Shown here: one piece after another, positions 28,465 to 37,422 of the stretch
Numbering within the stretch: position 1 is the first letter of the stretch
Layout: the number at the start of each line of letters is the position of its first letter
Source: Alphaproteobacteria bacterium
GTDB lineage: Bacteria; Pseudomonadota; Alphaproteobacteria; Micavibrionales; Micavibrionaceae
DNA length: 64,000 nt
Assembly: GCA_018000295.1 (NCBI GenBank)
Contig: JAGNKE010000011.1
Location: 23,683-87,682 of the forward strand
Reading direction: 5' to 3'
Program-made: the position numbers and the translations under genes
The notes under the pieces: generated by a model
Told to the model about the DNA's origin: nothing
The model's input: the letters and a program-made list of their open reading frames with translations, nothing else
Database searches by the model: none

Positions 28465-30966
28465 CTACTCCTCCAGCACCTGTTTCACCTTTTCGGCGAG
28501 TTGCTTGAGGGTGAAGGGTTTGGGGAGGAAGTAGATGCGTTCGCCCATGTGGTCCTTCAGGCGTTCCTCGGTATAGCCGGATATGAAGATGATCTTGAGC
28601 TTCGGGCTGGCTTCGCGGATTTTTTTGGCCAGGGTGGGGCCGTCGATGCCGGGCATGACGACGTCGGTGATCAGAAGGTCGAGCTTTTTGTTTTCCGCCG
28701 CCTCGAACAGGCGCAGGGCGGAATCGCCGCTTTCTGCGGCGAGAACCTTATAGCCCTTGTTGGTCAGGGCGCGCTGGCTGAATGTTCTTACGGCGTCTTC
28801 ATCCTCGACCAGCAGGATTGTTTCGGTTCCGGTCAGATCCTTCGGTTTTTCCTCGGTCAGTTCCTGAGGCTCGTCCTCTTCTTCCTCCGACTCGGCGGCG
28901 CGGGGGAGATAAATCAGGAAGGTCGTGCCCTTGCCGACTTCGCTTTCGACATCAACAAAGCCGCCGGACTGGCGGATGATGCCGAAGACGGTGGAAAGGC
29001 CCAGGCCCGTCCCCTGCCCGACTTCCTTGGTCGTAAAGAACGGTTCGAAGATGCGGGCGAGATTTTCTTTCGTTATCCCCGTTCCGGTATCCGTCACCTT
29101 TACAAGCACCCAGTCGCCGGGGGGCATATCCTCCGTCTTGATTTCGCGGGGCTTGCGGTTGGTGTAATTCTCGGTCGTAACGGTCAGGGTGCCGCCGCCC
29201 TCCATCGCGTCGCGGGCGTTGACAGCGAGGTTGATGAAGACCTGCTCCATCTGGCCTTCGTCGATCTTCACGAGGCCGAGATCATCGCCGTGGACGATAT
29301 CGAGTTCGATGTTCGCGCCGATCAGGCGGCGCAGGAGATGCGAGAGTTCGGTGAGGATATCGGTCAAGTCATGCAGGCGCGGGCGCAGGGTCTGCTGTCT
29401 TGAGAATGCCAGAAGCTGGCGGACCAGATTGGCGGCGCGGTTGGAGTTCTGCTTGATCTGCATGATGTCGCCGAAAGACGGATCGCCGGGCTTGTGGCGC
29501 AGGAGCAGCAGGTCGCAGAAGCCGATGATGGCGGTCAGCATATTGTTAAAGTCGTGCGCGACGCCGCCGGCGAGCTGGCCGATCGCCTGCATCTTCTGGG
29601 ACTGGACGAACTGCTCCTCCAGCGATTTTTTCTCCGTCATGTCGATGAAATGCAGGACCATGCTGCGCCCCTCACGGAAGCGGCGGGCGTGAAGCTGCGT
29701 GATGACCGGGCGTTTCTCGCCCTTGAGCGTGACTTCCATGGTTCCTGAAATCTGCTGGCCCTTTTCGGTGTGGCTGAGGGCTTCAAGCACGGTGTCGCGG
29801 TCTTCGCCGCCTAAAAGTATTTTAAAGTCCGTGCCCTCGATATCCGAAACCGTGCGGCCGATCATGCGGGCGAATTCGCCGTTGCAATCCTCGATCATGC
29901 CGTCCTGATTGACGAGGATGATCCCCAGGGGCGCTTCCTCGAAAAATCTCTGGAAGCGGTCTTCCGAGGCCTGGAGCGCCTTTCGCATTTCGCGTTCGGC
30001 GGTGAGGTCGTGGACGACGGCGCGAGTGCGGACGGCTCCGCTCTCATCCTGCACGATGCTGTAATTGACGGAGGCCAGAAAGATGCGGCCCGCCGGCCCC
30101 TTCATCTGCACCTCCACGATCTGGGAGCCTGCGCTTTCGTTGGTGAGTTCGAAGGGTTTTGCGTTCTCCGGCGGATGCTCCATATAGGTGTGGAGCTTGC
30201 CCTGCAAGAGCAGGAGCGCGAGATCTTCGCCCAGCCAGCGGGCGAATGTGGCGTTGGCGAACTGGAAGCGGCCGTTCTCATCGACGGAGAAAAAACCGAC
30301 CGGGGCGTTATCGGTGAAGTCGATAAGTTTCTCCCGCTCCTCACGCACGGAGCGGTCGGCGGTGTAACGCTCGGTGACGTTATCGAGGCGCCAGTGGATA
30401 TATCCGGCGTGGCCGGCGATGGGCTGCGCCGTGACCTGATACCAGCCTTCGAGGTCGCGTCGGTCGCAGTAGAGTTCGATGGAATCGGTCAGGCCGCGGT
30501 GCGCCACATCGGAGAGGGAGTCGAGCAGGCCCGAGGCCTTGTCGTTATTCTCAAACATACGGACCAACGCGGCGTAGCTGACGTCCTTTTCGACGCCGCA
30601 CATTTCGGCGAAGCGCTGGTTATAGTAGAGCGTGTTATCGGCGCTGTCGGTGATCAGGCGCCCGCCGCGGCTGCCCTCCATCACCTCCTTGATGAGGACG
30701 AGTTCGTCCTCCTGCGTGGCTTGAAGATATTGCGCCCTCTTGGCCGCGAAGGCGACCAGCGTGGCGGCGACAAAAACGAAGATCGAGACGAAGACCGTTG
30801 TGCTGTCAACCCGCGCTACGGTCACGACGAAGACCATGACCACGAGATAAAGCGCGAAAATGAGAAAGACCAGAAGGCTGCTCAAATGGCGGCGGCCTTC
30901 GACCTGATGGCGGGCGCGGGCTGTCTTATGATGGCGTTCGATGAATTCCTTGTGGTCTATCGTCAT
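28465..30966 (-). CDS. cckA: Cell-cycle hybrid histidine kinase CckA
   Basis: The 833-residue kinase/phosphatase drives the CckA-ChpT-CtrA phosphorelay that controls the cell cycle and flagellar genes. Two membrane helices lie near residues 30-80, followed by at least two PAS domains, the HisKA phospho-acceptor in GGVAHDFNNML near 468, an HATPase domain (NARDAMEGG, EPFFTTKEVGQGTGLG), an acidic linker and a receiver with Asp near 769 (LLITDVVMPGIDG). The core is very close to known CckA proteins. It follows flhB by 111 bp on the same strand and is coupled to the downstream small gene. Confidence 0.94.
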   Translation of the reverse strand: MTIDHKEFIERHHKTARARHQVEGRRHLSSLLVFLIFALYLVVMVFVVTVARVDSTTVFVSIFVFVAATLVAFAAKRAQYLQATQEDELVLIKEVMEGSRGGRLITDSADNTLYYNQRFAEMCGVEKDVSYAALVRMFENNDKASGLLDSLSDVAHRGLTDSIELYCDRRDLEGWYQVTAQPIAGHAGYIHWRLDNVTERYTADRSVREEREKLIDFTDNAPVGFFSVDENGRFQFANATFARWLGEDLALLLLQGKLHTYMEHPPENAKPFELTNESAGSQIVEVQMKGPAGRIFLASVNYSIVQDESGAVRTRAVVHDLTAEREMRKALQASEDRFQRFFEEAPLGIILVNQDGMIEDCNGEFARMIGRTVSDIEGTDFKILLGGEDRDTVLEALSHTEKGQQISGTMEVTLKGEKRPVITQLHARRFREGRSMVLHFIDMTEKKSLEEQFVQSQKMQAIGQLAGGVAHDFNNMLTAIIGFCDLLLLRHKPGDPSFGDIMQIKQNSNRAANLVRQLLAFSRQQTLRPRLHDLTDILTELSHLLRRLIGANIELDIVHGDDLGLVKIDEGQMEQVFINLAVNARDAMEGGGTLTVTTENYTNRKPREIKTEDMPPGDWVLVKVTDTGTGITKENLARIFEPFFTTKEVGQGTGLGLSTVFGIIRQSGGFVDVESEVGKGTTFLIYLPRAAESEEEEDEPQELTEEKPKDLTGTETILLVEDEDAVRTFSQRALTNKGYKVLAAESGDSALRLFEAAENKKLDLLITDVVMPGIDGPTLAKKIREASPKLKIIFISGYTEERLKDHMGERIYFLPKPFTLKQLAEKVKQVLEE

Positions 30967-31077
30967 TCTGAGCGGGATCGGGTCGTTTTACATATGAACA
31001 TCAGGGTTCTAACGGAATCATGGCACAAAGGCAAGGTTCTGAACAGGTTCGGGATGGGTCTGCGCCTGATTCTTCCC

Positions 31078-32157
31078 CTATCCCAGCGGGCGGCCCCTGA
31101 TCTTGTAGACGTAGGAGATGACTTCGGCGACGGCCTTGAAATGCTCGGCGGGGATCATTTCATCGATTTCGACTGTGTCGTAGAGAATGCGGGCCAGCGG
31201 CGGGTTTTCATAAATAATTATTTCGTGTTCCTTCGCCACTTCGCGGATGCGGAGCGCCAGATCGTCCACGCCCTTGGCGACACAGACCGGGGCGCTCATT
31301 TCGGCGGGATTGTATTTGAGGGCGATGGAAAAGTGCGTCGGGTTGGTGATGACCACGTCGGCGGTCGGGACGGCCTGCATCATGCGCTGGCGGGCTTTCT
31401 GGGCGCGGAGCTGGCGCAGGCGGCCTTTGACCATCGGGTCGCCCTCGGTCTGCTTGTATTCGTCCTTGAGTTCCTGCTTGGTCATCCGCATCTTGCGGTA
31501 ATATTCGTAGCGCTGATAGAGCAGGTCCGTCACGGCGATCACCAGAGTCAGGACCAGAATTCCGACCAGCATCTTTACGACCAGATATTGAAGCTCGGCG
31601 AGGGCGGCGATGGTTTCGAGGTCGATGAAATGCTCGAAGCGGTCGAAATAGGGATAGATGATCATCGCCGACATCGCGCCGACGAGGGAGATTTTCAGTA
31701 TCCCCTTCACGAATTCGACAATCGAGCGCATGGAAAAGAGGCGGTGGAACCCCTTGATCGGGGATATCTTGCTGAAATCAGGGCGGATGACTTCGGGCGC
31801 CATCAGGGGGCCAACCTGCAGGAAGGGCGCAAGGAAGGCGGCGGCCATGAGCAGCAGCAGCGGCAGGAAGAGAATTTTTACGACCTCCCATGCCGCGCCG
31901 CCCAGAACCACGGATAACCCTCCGGGCATAGAGGGAAAGTCATGCGGGCGCTCGATGAAGCTCCGCATCATCACGGTCAGGTCGCTCATGACCGGACCCG
32001 CGAAGACGCCGACCATCAGGGTTCCGGCCAGCAGCATCACCCAGTTGTTCATTTCGCGGGACAGGGCGACCTGCCCGCGCTTTCGCGCTTCCTCTATTTT
32101 TTTCGGGGTGGGGTCTTCGGTCTTCTGACTGTCGTCCTGCTCGTCGCCTTCGGCCAT
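31078..32157 (-). CDS. flhB: Flagellar type III export protein FlhB
   Basis: The 359-residue inner-membrane protein sets the export switch from rod/hook to filament substrates. It has an N-terminal charged segment, four membrane helices (about 35-205), and the autocleavage NPTH motif near residue 268 in VVITNPTHFSIAL. The C-terminal cytoplasmic domain is complete (YVYKIRG). It follows fliR by 12 bp in the fliQ-fliR-flhB order. Confidence 0.96.
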   Translation of the reverse strand: MAEGDEQDDSQKTEDPTPKKIEEARKRGQVALSREMNNWVMLLAGTLMVGVFAGPVMSDLTVMMRSFIERPHDFPSMPGGLSVVLGGAAWEVVKILFLPLLLLMAAAFLAPFLQVGPLMAPEVIRPDFSKISPIKGFHRLFSMRSIVEFVKGILKISLVGAMSAMIIYPYFDRFEHFIDLETIAALAELQYLVVKMLVGILVLTLVIAVTDLLYQRYEYYRKMRMTKQELKDEYKQTEGDPMVKGRLRQLRAQKARQRMMQAVPTADVVITNPTHFSIALKYNPAEMSAPVCVAKGVDDLALRIREVAKEHEIIIYENPPLARILYDTVEIDEMIPAEHFKAVAEVISYVYKIRGRPLG

Positions 32158-32169
32158 CTTGCGCTTCTC

Positions 32170-32949
32170 CTAGGGGCTGGCGGCCTGGAAGAAAACGGTC
32201 AGGCTGTTCTCGTAGAAAGCCACCCACGTCATGAAGAGCGTCGAGGCGGCCAGCATAAGCAGGATCAGGGACAGTACAATCTGGATCGGGAGGGCGAGGA
32301 GAAAGACCTGCACCTGCGGCATCAGGCGGGAGAGGACGCCCATCGCCACGTAGATCAAGAGGGTGAGGACGATAAAGGGCGTGGCCAGCTTCACGCCCAC
32401 GGTGAAGGCGGAGGTCACGGCCTTGGTCATCACCTCGGCCATGCTTCCCGTATCCGGCACCTCGCCGACCGGGAACATCTGGTAACTCTCGACAAGGCCC
32501 ATGAGCAGCAAATGGTGGAGATCGGTTTTAAAAAGGATCAGGACGCCCGTCACGGAGAGCAGCGCGCCCATGAGCGAACCCTGCGTGGCCAGAGAGGGGT
32601 TGAAGACCTGCGCGTTCGAGAGGCCGGACTGCATGGAGATAATCATGCCCGCCGTGTCCATCGCGGTCATGAAAATCCGCGCCACCGTGCCAATCAGCAG
32701 GCCGACGATAAATTCTGTGGCTATCATGACAAACAGCATGAAGGTTTGCGGCAAGGGCTGCGGGATGAAGGGCATCACCAGCGGGAACAGGACAAAGGAC
32801 AGGCCCAGCGCCAGATGCAGGCGGATGCGTTCGGAGACGAAAGAGTCGCCCAGGCCCGGCATAATCATTACAGCGGCGCCAATGCGGACGAAGGTCAGGA
32901 TGAAGGCCAGAACGCCCCCGGCCAGAAAGGTTTCCAGAGTGGCCTGCAT
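32170..32949 (-). CDS. fliR: Flagellar export gate protein FliR
   Basis: The 259-residue polytopic protein forms the export gate with FliP and FliQ. Several hydrophobic segments are visible (LAFILTFVRIGAAVMIMPG, LHLALGLSFVLFPLVMPF), and the SGLSNAQVFNPSLATQGS loop matches the family. The start lies 22 bp after fliQ. Confidence 0.93.
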   Translation of the reverse strand: MQATLETFLAGGVLAFILTFVRIGAAVMIMPGLGDSFVSERIRLHLALGLSFVLFPLVMPFIPQPLPQTFMLFVMIATEFIVGLLIGTVARIFMTAMDTAGMIISMQSGLSNAQVFNPSLATQGSLMGALLSVTGVLILFKTDLHHLLLMGLVESYQMFPVGEVPDTGSMAEVMTKAVTSAFTVGVKLATPFIVLTLLIYVAMGVLSRLMPQVQVFLLALPIQIVLSLILLMLAASTLFMTWVAFYENSLTVFFQAASP

Positions 32950-32971
32950 GATCCTCCCCTTTCTCTGGCCC

Positions 32972-33235
32972 CTAGCCGCCCGCGATTTTCAGCGCCAGCC
33001 CCTCCATGAACATGATGAGCGTGTTCATCATCATGGGCAGGAAGAAAAAGAGCGAGAGGAAAATCGCCACGATCTTCGGCACGAAGACCAGTGTCATTTC
33101 TTGCACCTGCGTGAGCGCCTGAATCAGCGCGATACTCACACCGACCAGCAGCCCGACCAGTAGGACCGGAAGGGAAATCTGGATGGTGATCAGCAGCGCC
33201 TCGCGCACGGTTTCGATGACTTCCGCGTCTGTCAT
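32972..33235 (-). CDS. fliQ: Flagellar export gate protein FliQ
   Basis: The 87-residue protein has the two-helix FliQ pattern, ALLITIQISLPVLLVGLLVG and VPKIVAIFLSLFFFLP, with the conserved IQALTQVQEMTL loop. Length and order (fliQ, fliR, flhB) are standard. The RTX gene lies 68 bp upstream where fliE would usually be next. Confidence 0.94.
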   Translation of the reverse strand: MTDAEVIETVREALLITIQISLPVLLVGLLVGVSIALIQALTQVQEMTLVFVPKIVAIFLSLFFFLPMMMNTLIMFMEGLALKIAGG

Positions 33236-33303
33236 GGGGAACAGGGTAGCAGAAAGGGCGCGGCGGGACTATTGCGCGGCGGGGGGCGGGGCGGAGTTAT
33301 CCC

Positions 33304-34752
33304 CTAAACCGCTACAATATTACTGATAACCAAATCCCCGTCCGCGAAAAGCTGGTTGACGTCCAGACCCGTGACGCCCTTGATTCTGGCCGCGACCTCA
33401 AAGGATGCGCCGCCATCGGTTCCGTTGATATCCACGGAGAGGAGGCTGTCGGCGCCGTTTTGCGTTATATGCACGAAGTCCGTAATCGCGTCGGTTAAAG
33501 GATCGAAATTCAGAATGTCCTTGATCTGGATTTTATCGCCCTCGGAAATGCTTAAATCCTGAATTGTGTCGGGCCGATTATAATTGATGCCATCCAGCAC
33601 GAACAGGTCGGCATCGCTTCCGCCATTCATCTTGTCGGACCCTTTGCCGCCGTACAGCGTGTCGGCGCCCTCGTTTCCGTAAAGCGCGTCCCAGCCGCTG
33701 CCGCCTTGTAAGACATCATCGCCCCTCAGGCCGATCAGCGTGTCGTTGAGATAACCGCCCACGTAACGGTCGCCCTCGTCCGTGCCGATATAGAAATCGG
33801 CCACGTCATTCACCCGGATAGACACTTTAGCAAAATCATGCGCGCCGTACTCATCCAGAAGCTTATAGGTAAAGCTGTCCGTGCCGTAAAAATCGGCTTT
33901 CGGGGTGTAGGTGAAATCGCCACTCTCGGAGAGGATGACCGTGCCGCCCTTGGCGGTTGTCAGCGTCTGGGCCAAGACGTGCAACACATCGCCGTTCGGG
34001 TCACTGTCCGGTCCGTGACCGTGGTCGGCGAGGACGTTGCCGGAGAGGAGCGTGTCTTCGAGCATGGAGAAGGAGTCGTCTTTAGCGTCCGGCGGACTGT
34101 TTTCCCCTAATAACAATCTAACAGAAGCCGTTGATTGCAGGCCTGTTGAGTCTTCTAGCGTATATTCAAAATAATCCTCGCCCTGAAAATTTGGATCGTC
34201 GGGTTTGTATTGAAACTCCCCAAAGTGACGATCAATAGAACTATTTGTTATCGTAACAACTCCATGTTCTGTTTTGATCGTTGATTTAACCGCTCTTATG
34301 TAATCATTATTTGAATCATAGTCTGCGCCATTACCATTGTCCTCCAAAAGATTTCCGTAATAACTTTTGGCGATGTTTTCAAAAATTATAACATCATTTT
34401 TTGCTACAGGTGGAAGATTCACATAAGTATAGTTCTTGATGGTAGCAATATTTTGTGTGGAGTATGTTTCGTCGTTGAAATAATCCTCATAATGATGAAA
34501 ATTTATGAAGACGTCAGTGTCAGGGCCATTCGACTTGTATAAAAGCGTGTAACCTACCTGTTCCCAAATATTATAATCAATATTAACACTGAGCATATTC
34601 ACATTGTGAACGCTTGGGTTTTTGTTTCCTATGACAAAAGGGCCAGAAATGGGCGGAGTGGTTATATACGTGATATTTTCTAACCAACCATCATTGTACT
34701 CCGCTCCTATTCCGAGATCACTAACATCAACAACTCTCACAGGTTCCGCCAT
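33304..34752 (-). CDS. Secreted RTX-type calcium-binding protein with cadherin-like/VCBS repeats
   Basis: The 482-residue protein has no Sec signal peptide. After a non-conserved N-terminus, two cadherin-like tandem domains begin PPVAKNDVIIFENIAK (about 113) and SPPDAKDDSFSMLED (about 218). From about 325 to 390 come RTX nonapeptide repeats (GLRGDDVLQGGSGWDALYGN, then GADTLYGGKGSDKMNGGSDA), which bind calcium. The C-terminal part (residues about 400-482) is typical of type I secretion substrates. A surface adhesin is plausible. The N-terminal third is AT-rich. No type I secretion genes are nearby, and its place between fliE and fliQ is unusual. Confidence 0.85.
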   Translation of the reverse strand: MAEPVRVVDVSDLGIGAEYNDGWLENITYITTPPISGPFVIGNKNPSVHNVNMLSVNIDYNIWEQVGYTLLYKSNGPDTDVFINFHHYEDYFNDETYSTQNIATIKNYTYVNLPPVAKNDVIIFENIAKSYYGNLLEDNGNGADYDSNNDYIRAVKSTIKTEHGVVTITNSSIDRHFGEFQYKPDDPNFQGEDYFEYTLEDSTGLQSTASVRLLLGENSPPDAKDDSFSMLEDTLLSGNVLADHGHGPDSDPNGDVLHVLAQTLTTAKGGTVILSESGDFTYTPKADFYGTDSFTYKLLDEYGAHDFAKVSIRVNDVADFYIGTDEGDRYVGGYLNDTLIGLRGDDVLQGGSGWDALYGNEGADTLYGGKGSDKMNGGSDADLFVLDGINYNRPDTIQDLSISEGDKIQIKDILNFDPLTDAITDFVHITQNGADSLLSVDINGTDGGASFEVAARIKGVTGLDVNQLFADGDLVISNIVAV

Positions 34753-34878
34753 TTTAATGATCCTCTCAGAAAAACTTTTTTGAAATATTTTTTACACTGC
34801 CATTTGTTTTGAGCGGCCTCAACTGTAAAAACAAAAATGCATACGGGATCATTCAGTGATGGGCTCCCCCTCTCCCTG

Positions 34879-34904
34879 CCCTCTCCCCTTGCAGGGTGAG
34901 AGGG
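34879..34904. repeat. Palindromic intergenic repeat
   Basis: The stem CCCTCTCCCC / GGTGAGAGGG has one mismatch around TTGCAG. It sits between the fliE stop and the RTX start. This CCCTCTCCCC-type element is a known class of dispersed bacterial repeat. No T-run follows it on the minus strand, so I do not call it a terminator. Confidence 0.55.
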
Positions 34905-34923
34905 AAGAAAATTGGCAGCGGCC

Positions 34924-35244
34924 TTAAATCGGCATCCGCATAATATCCTGATAGGCGGAGATGAGGCGGTCGCGCAGGGCGATCACGGTCTGGAGGGCGA
35001 GTTCGGCCTCGGTCACGGCCTGGACCACGTCGGTCACATCCGCATCGCCGGTTACGGCCTTGGCGGACATTTGCTCCCCGGCCTTGAGCTTGCCGACGGT
35101 ATTTTCGAGCGATCCGCGGAGAAAATCCGAGAAGCTGACGCCGCCGTCATCGGCCAGAGACGCGCCCGCCTTGCTCCCCACATTGAGGGAGTTCGTATAG
35201 GCCTTCGCGGCGAAGTTCGGGTCTGTGATTTTATCGGCGGACAT
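34924..35244 (-). CDS. fliE: Flagellar hook-basal body protein FliE
   Basis: The 106-residue MS-ring/rod junction protein shows the family C-terminus: DVTDVVQAVTEAELALQTV, then IALRDRLISAYQDIMRMPI. It is the third gene of the flgB-flgC-fliE unit, 39 bp after flgC. Export is through the flagellar type III pathway, so no signal peptide is expected. Confidence 0.94.
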   Translation of the reverse strand: MSADKITDPNFAAKAYTNSLNVGSKAGASLADDGGVSFSDFLRGSLENTVGKLKAGEQMSAKAVTGDADVTDVVQAVTEAELALQTVIALRDRLISAYQDIMRMPI

Positions 35245-35283
35245 GGCGGGGGACTCCCTGAGTGTTCATACTATACCTGTCGT

Positions 35284-35703
35284 TTACGCCCTTAGCAAAT
35301 CAATCGTCCGCAGGATCAGGCCGCGCGCCTGTTCGACGAGACCGAGGTTGGCCTCATAGGATCTTTGCGCCTCACGCATATCCATCATCTCGATGAGCAT
35401 ATTGACGTTGGGCAGCTTGACGTAACCCGAAGAATCCGCCGCCGGATGGTCGGGCATATATTGCATCGTGAATTCCGCGTTTTTATCCACGCCGATCCTG
35501 TCCACCTGCACGAGCTGGACGCCCATTTTCTTGTCGAGTTCGTTGGCGAAGCTGATGGTCTGGCGTTTGTAGGGGTCGGAGCCGGGGGTTTTGCCGGTCG
35601 TATCCGCGTTGGCGACGTTTTCCGCAATCACACGGACCCGCGTACCCTGCGCCTTCATGCCGCTGGAGGACACCAGCATTGCGCCTAACATATCTGAACT
35701 CAT
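35284..35703 (-). CDS. flgC: Flagellar proximal rod protein FlgC
   Basis: The 139-residue rod protein has the N-terminal SSSGMKAQGTRVRVIAENVAN pattern with a heptad-like helix and the C-terminal NVNMLIEMMDMREAQRSYEAN motif typical of FlgC. It lies 40 bp after flgB and assembles in the periplasm via type III export. Confidence 0.95.
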   Translation of the reverse strand: MSSDMLGAMLVSSSGMKAQGTRVRVIAENVANADTTGKTPGSDPYKRQTISFANELDKKMGVQLVQVDRIGVDKNAEFTMQYMPDHPAADSSGYVKLPNVNMLIEMMDMREAQRSYEANLGLVEQARGLILRTIDLLRA

Positions 35704-35743
35704 GATCCTTCTCCTTCTTCCCTGCCGTTATCTGACGTTGGCT

Positions 35744-36154
35744 TTATCTGACACCAAGGGCGATTTTCATCATGCCGATCTGCTTCTGATAGAGATTGAG
35801 CATGAGGTTGTAATCCATGACGTTGCGGCCCGCGCTGAAGAGCTGTTCCTCCATCACCACCGCGTTGCCGACGGGGGCGACTTCGTAGAAAGTTTTCTGC
35901 TTGCGGTCATTCGCCTGCCCCACGGCGCCGCCGGACGGGCCCATATGCATGGGGTCGGTCTGTGCGGGCTGGACGCCCATGCCGCCCGTGACGCCGCTGA
36001 GAACCGATCCGAAATCGACCGGAGTCAGATCCTTGGGCTTATAGCCCGGCGTGTCGGCGTTGGCGATATTTTCGGCGATAACCTTGTGGCGCTGGCCCAG
36101 ATAATCGAGCTTGGCACCGATAGCCTTGAGCAGGCCGATCTCTTGAGTCGACAT
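35744..36154 (-). CDS. flgB: Flagellar proximal rod protein FlgB
   Basis: The 136-residue protein has the rod signature GQRHKVIAENIANADTPGYK near residue 20 and the C-terminal VMDYNLMLNLYQKQIGMMK. It starts the flgB-flgC-fliE unit. The 79-bp region to the divergent + strand genes must hold its promoter. I see no clear sigma-54 site for it. Confidence 0.95.
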   Translation of the reverse strand: MSTQEIGLLKAIGAKLDYLGQRHKVIAENIANADTPGYKPKDLTPVDFGSVLSGVTGGMGVQPAQTDPMHMGPSGGAVGQANDRKQKTFYEVAPVGNAVVMEEQLFSAGRNVMDYNLMLNLYQKQIGMMKIALGVR

Positions 36155-36233
36155 GACGCATTCCTTACACTAGTCTTTCCACCGGCCCCTTGTTTTTTTA
36201 TGGCGGGGCGCTGGAGGGAACCTTGCAGGAACC

Positions 36234-36614
36234 ATGCCAATGACAGACCTTTATGACGACGGGTCGGACCCCGCTGGCGAGCACCCGCTAAAGCCTTTAA
36301 ATTCAAGGGAAATCCCGAAAGACAAGACCGCCGTGGCGCTTAAGGAGTCCATGGGCGGGAAAAAAGTGCCGAGGATTGCCGCCGCCGGACGGGGAACGAT
36401 TGCCGAGCGAATCCTGCAACTGGCCTATGAAAACGGGATTTATGTGCGCGAAGACGGCGATCTGGCGCAGCTTCTGGCCAAGATCGAACTGGACAGCCCG
36501 ATCCCCAGCGAGACGTTTCCGGCGGTGGGGGAGATCCTTTCGTATGTGTACCGCGCCAACGGCCAACCCGATCCTTTTGACACGGAACGGAATTTTAGTA
36601 AGAATGGGGAATAA
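36234..36614 (+). CDS. FlhB C-terminal-domain-like protein (FhlP/EscU-type)
   Basis: The 126-residue soluble protein aligns with the cytoplasmic domain of FlhB: VALKESMGGKKVPRIAAAG, ERILQLAYENGIYVREDGDLA and EILSYVYRANG correspond to the part just after the cleavage site. It lacks the NPTH motif and all membrane helices. Such stand-alone FlhB-C proteins (FhlP) can support export when FlhB is cleaved. The start is ATG 36234, with ATG 36240 as the alternative. It leads a + strand unit ending in fliP. Confidence 0.85.
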   Translation: MPMTDLYDDGSDPAGEHPLKPLNSREIPKDKTAVALKESMGGKKVPRIAAAGRGTIAERILQLAYENGIYVREDGDLAQLLAKIELDSPIPSETFPAVGEILSYVYRANGQPDPFDTERNFSKNGE

Positions 36615-36637
36615 CTGACTGAAATCGGTGATATTTT

Positions 36638-36916
36638 ATGAATGCTGGCGGACATCAGGAGACTCTGGAACGGGAGATCGAGAGCCTGTCGGAGATTCTT
36701 TCGCAGGCGTTTGAGACTTTGCGGCAGGGTCATGCCCCGGTTCTTGGCGATCTTGGCTTACGGGTCGAGCGGCTGTGCCGCGATGTTTCGGAATCTGCGC
36801 CTAACGTCCGCGAAAGTTTGCGGCCCCTCCTTGCGGGTCTGATCCAGAGGCTTGATGAGTTGGCGCTGGATATCCAGACCTTCCAGTCAGGCCTTAAGGA
36901 GGCGAAGGCGCCATGA
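36638..36916 (+). CDS. Small helical protein, possibly flagellar chaperone
   Basis: The 92-residue product is predicted almost all helical (EREIESLSEILSQAFETL, LIQRLDELALDIQTF). It has no signal peptide and no motif I recognise. It lies 23 bp after the FlhB-C-like gene and overlaps the next gene by four bases, so it belongs to the fliO-fliP unit. A FliT- or FlgN-type export chaperone is a guess from size and place only. Confidence 0.65.
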   Translation: MNAGGHQETLEREIESLSEILSQAFETLRQGHAPVLGDLGLRVERLCRDVSESAPNVRESLRPLLAGLIQRLDELALDIQTFQSGLKEAKAP

Positions 36917-37422
36917 TGATGGGGTATCTCACGCGCCGCCGCGCCTATCATATGTTGAAAACCGGGCGGAATCCCAAAGGGCTGTTCAAGCTCATCAAAC
37001 CCTATATCAAAACCAAGGATCCCGATGCGCTTTATCTCTATTCCTGCTTTTCCCTTCCTGAATGGGGGGAGACGGATGAGAGTTTCTTTATGCGGCGGTT
37101 TAAATATCTGCGCTTTGCCGCGCAGGCAGGGCACGCCGAAGCGATTTATGAACTCGGCCTTGTTTTTCACACCGGGTACGGCGGAATTGAGCAGGACAAA
37201 CGCAAGGCGGCGCAGCATTTCAAGGCTGCGGCGGAAAAAGGGCACCCGCAATCGAAACTGTATTATGGACTTGATCTTTTTTATGGATCGTGCGGGATCG
37301 AGAAAGATGAGGTTCTTGGAATCAGCTTTGTTCATCAGGCGGTCGATGACGGCGTTCATGATGCCCGCTATACTCTGAAAAAACTTCTAAAACTCCAAGA
37401 GCTTGAGAAAAGCACGTCATGA
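36913..37422 (+). CDS. Sel1-repeat protein
   Basis: The product of about 169 residues has two Sel1-like repeats (AAQAGHAEAIYELGLVFHTG and AAEKGHPQSKLYYGLDL, roughly 75-150) and a basic N-terminus with the short stretch TRRRAYHMLKTGR. No membrane segment or signal is visible. It overlaps both neighbours by four bases, placing it in a tightly coupled unit with fliO and fliP. Sel1 proteins usually scaffold protein contacts, and the partner here is unknown. Confidence 0.8.
   Translation: MMMGYLTRRRAYHMLKTGRNPKGLFKLIKPYIKTKDPDALYLYSCFSLPEWGETDESFFMRRFKYLRFAAQAGHAEAIYELGLVFHTGYGGIEQDKRKAAQHFKAAAEKGHPQSKLYYGLDLFYGSCGIEKDEVLGISFVHQAVDDGVHDARYTLKKLLKLQELEKSTS

Noticed and set aside
30010..31917. 635-residue + strand frame
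   Set aside because: It is antisense to cckA and flhB, both of which have clear conserved motifs.
36212..36227. TGGAGG-N5-TTGCA, GG-N10-GC match before the FlhB-C-like gene
   Set aside because: Transcription would start at or after the gene's ATG, so it is either a chance match or would need a later start.
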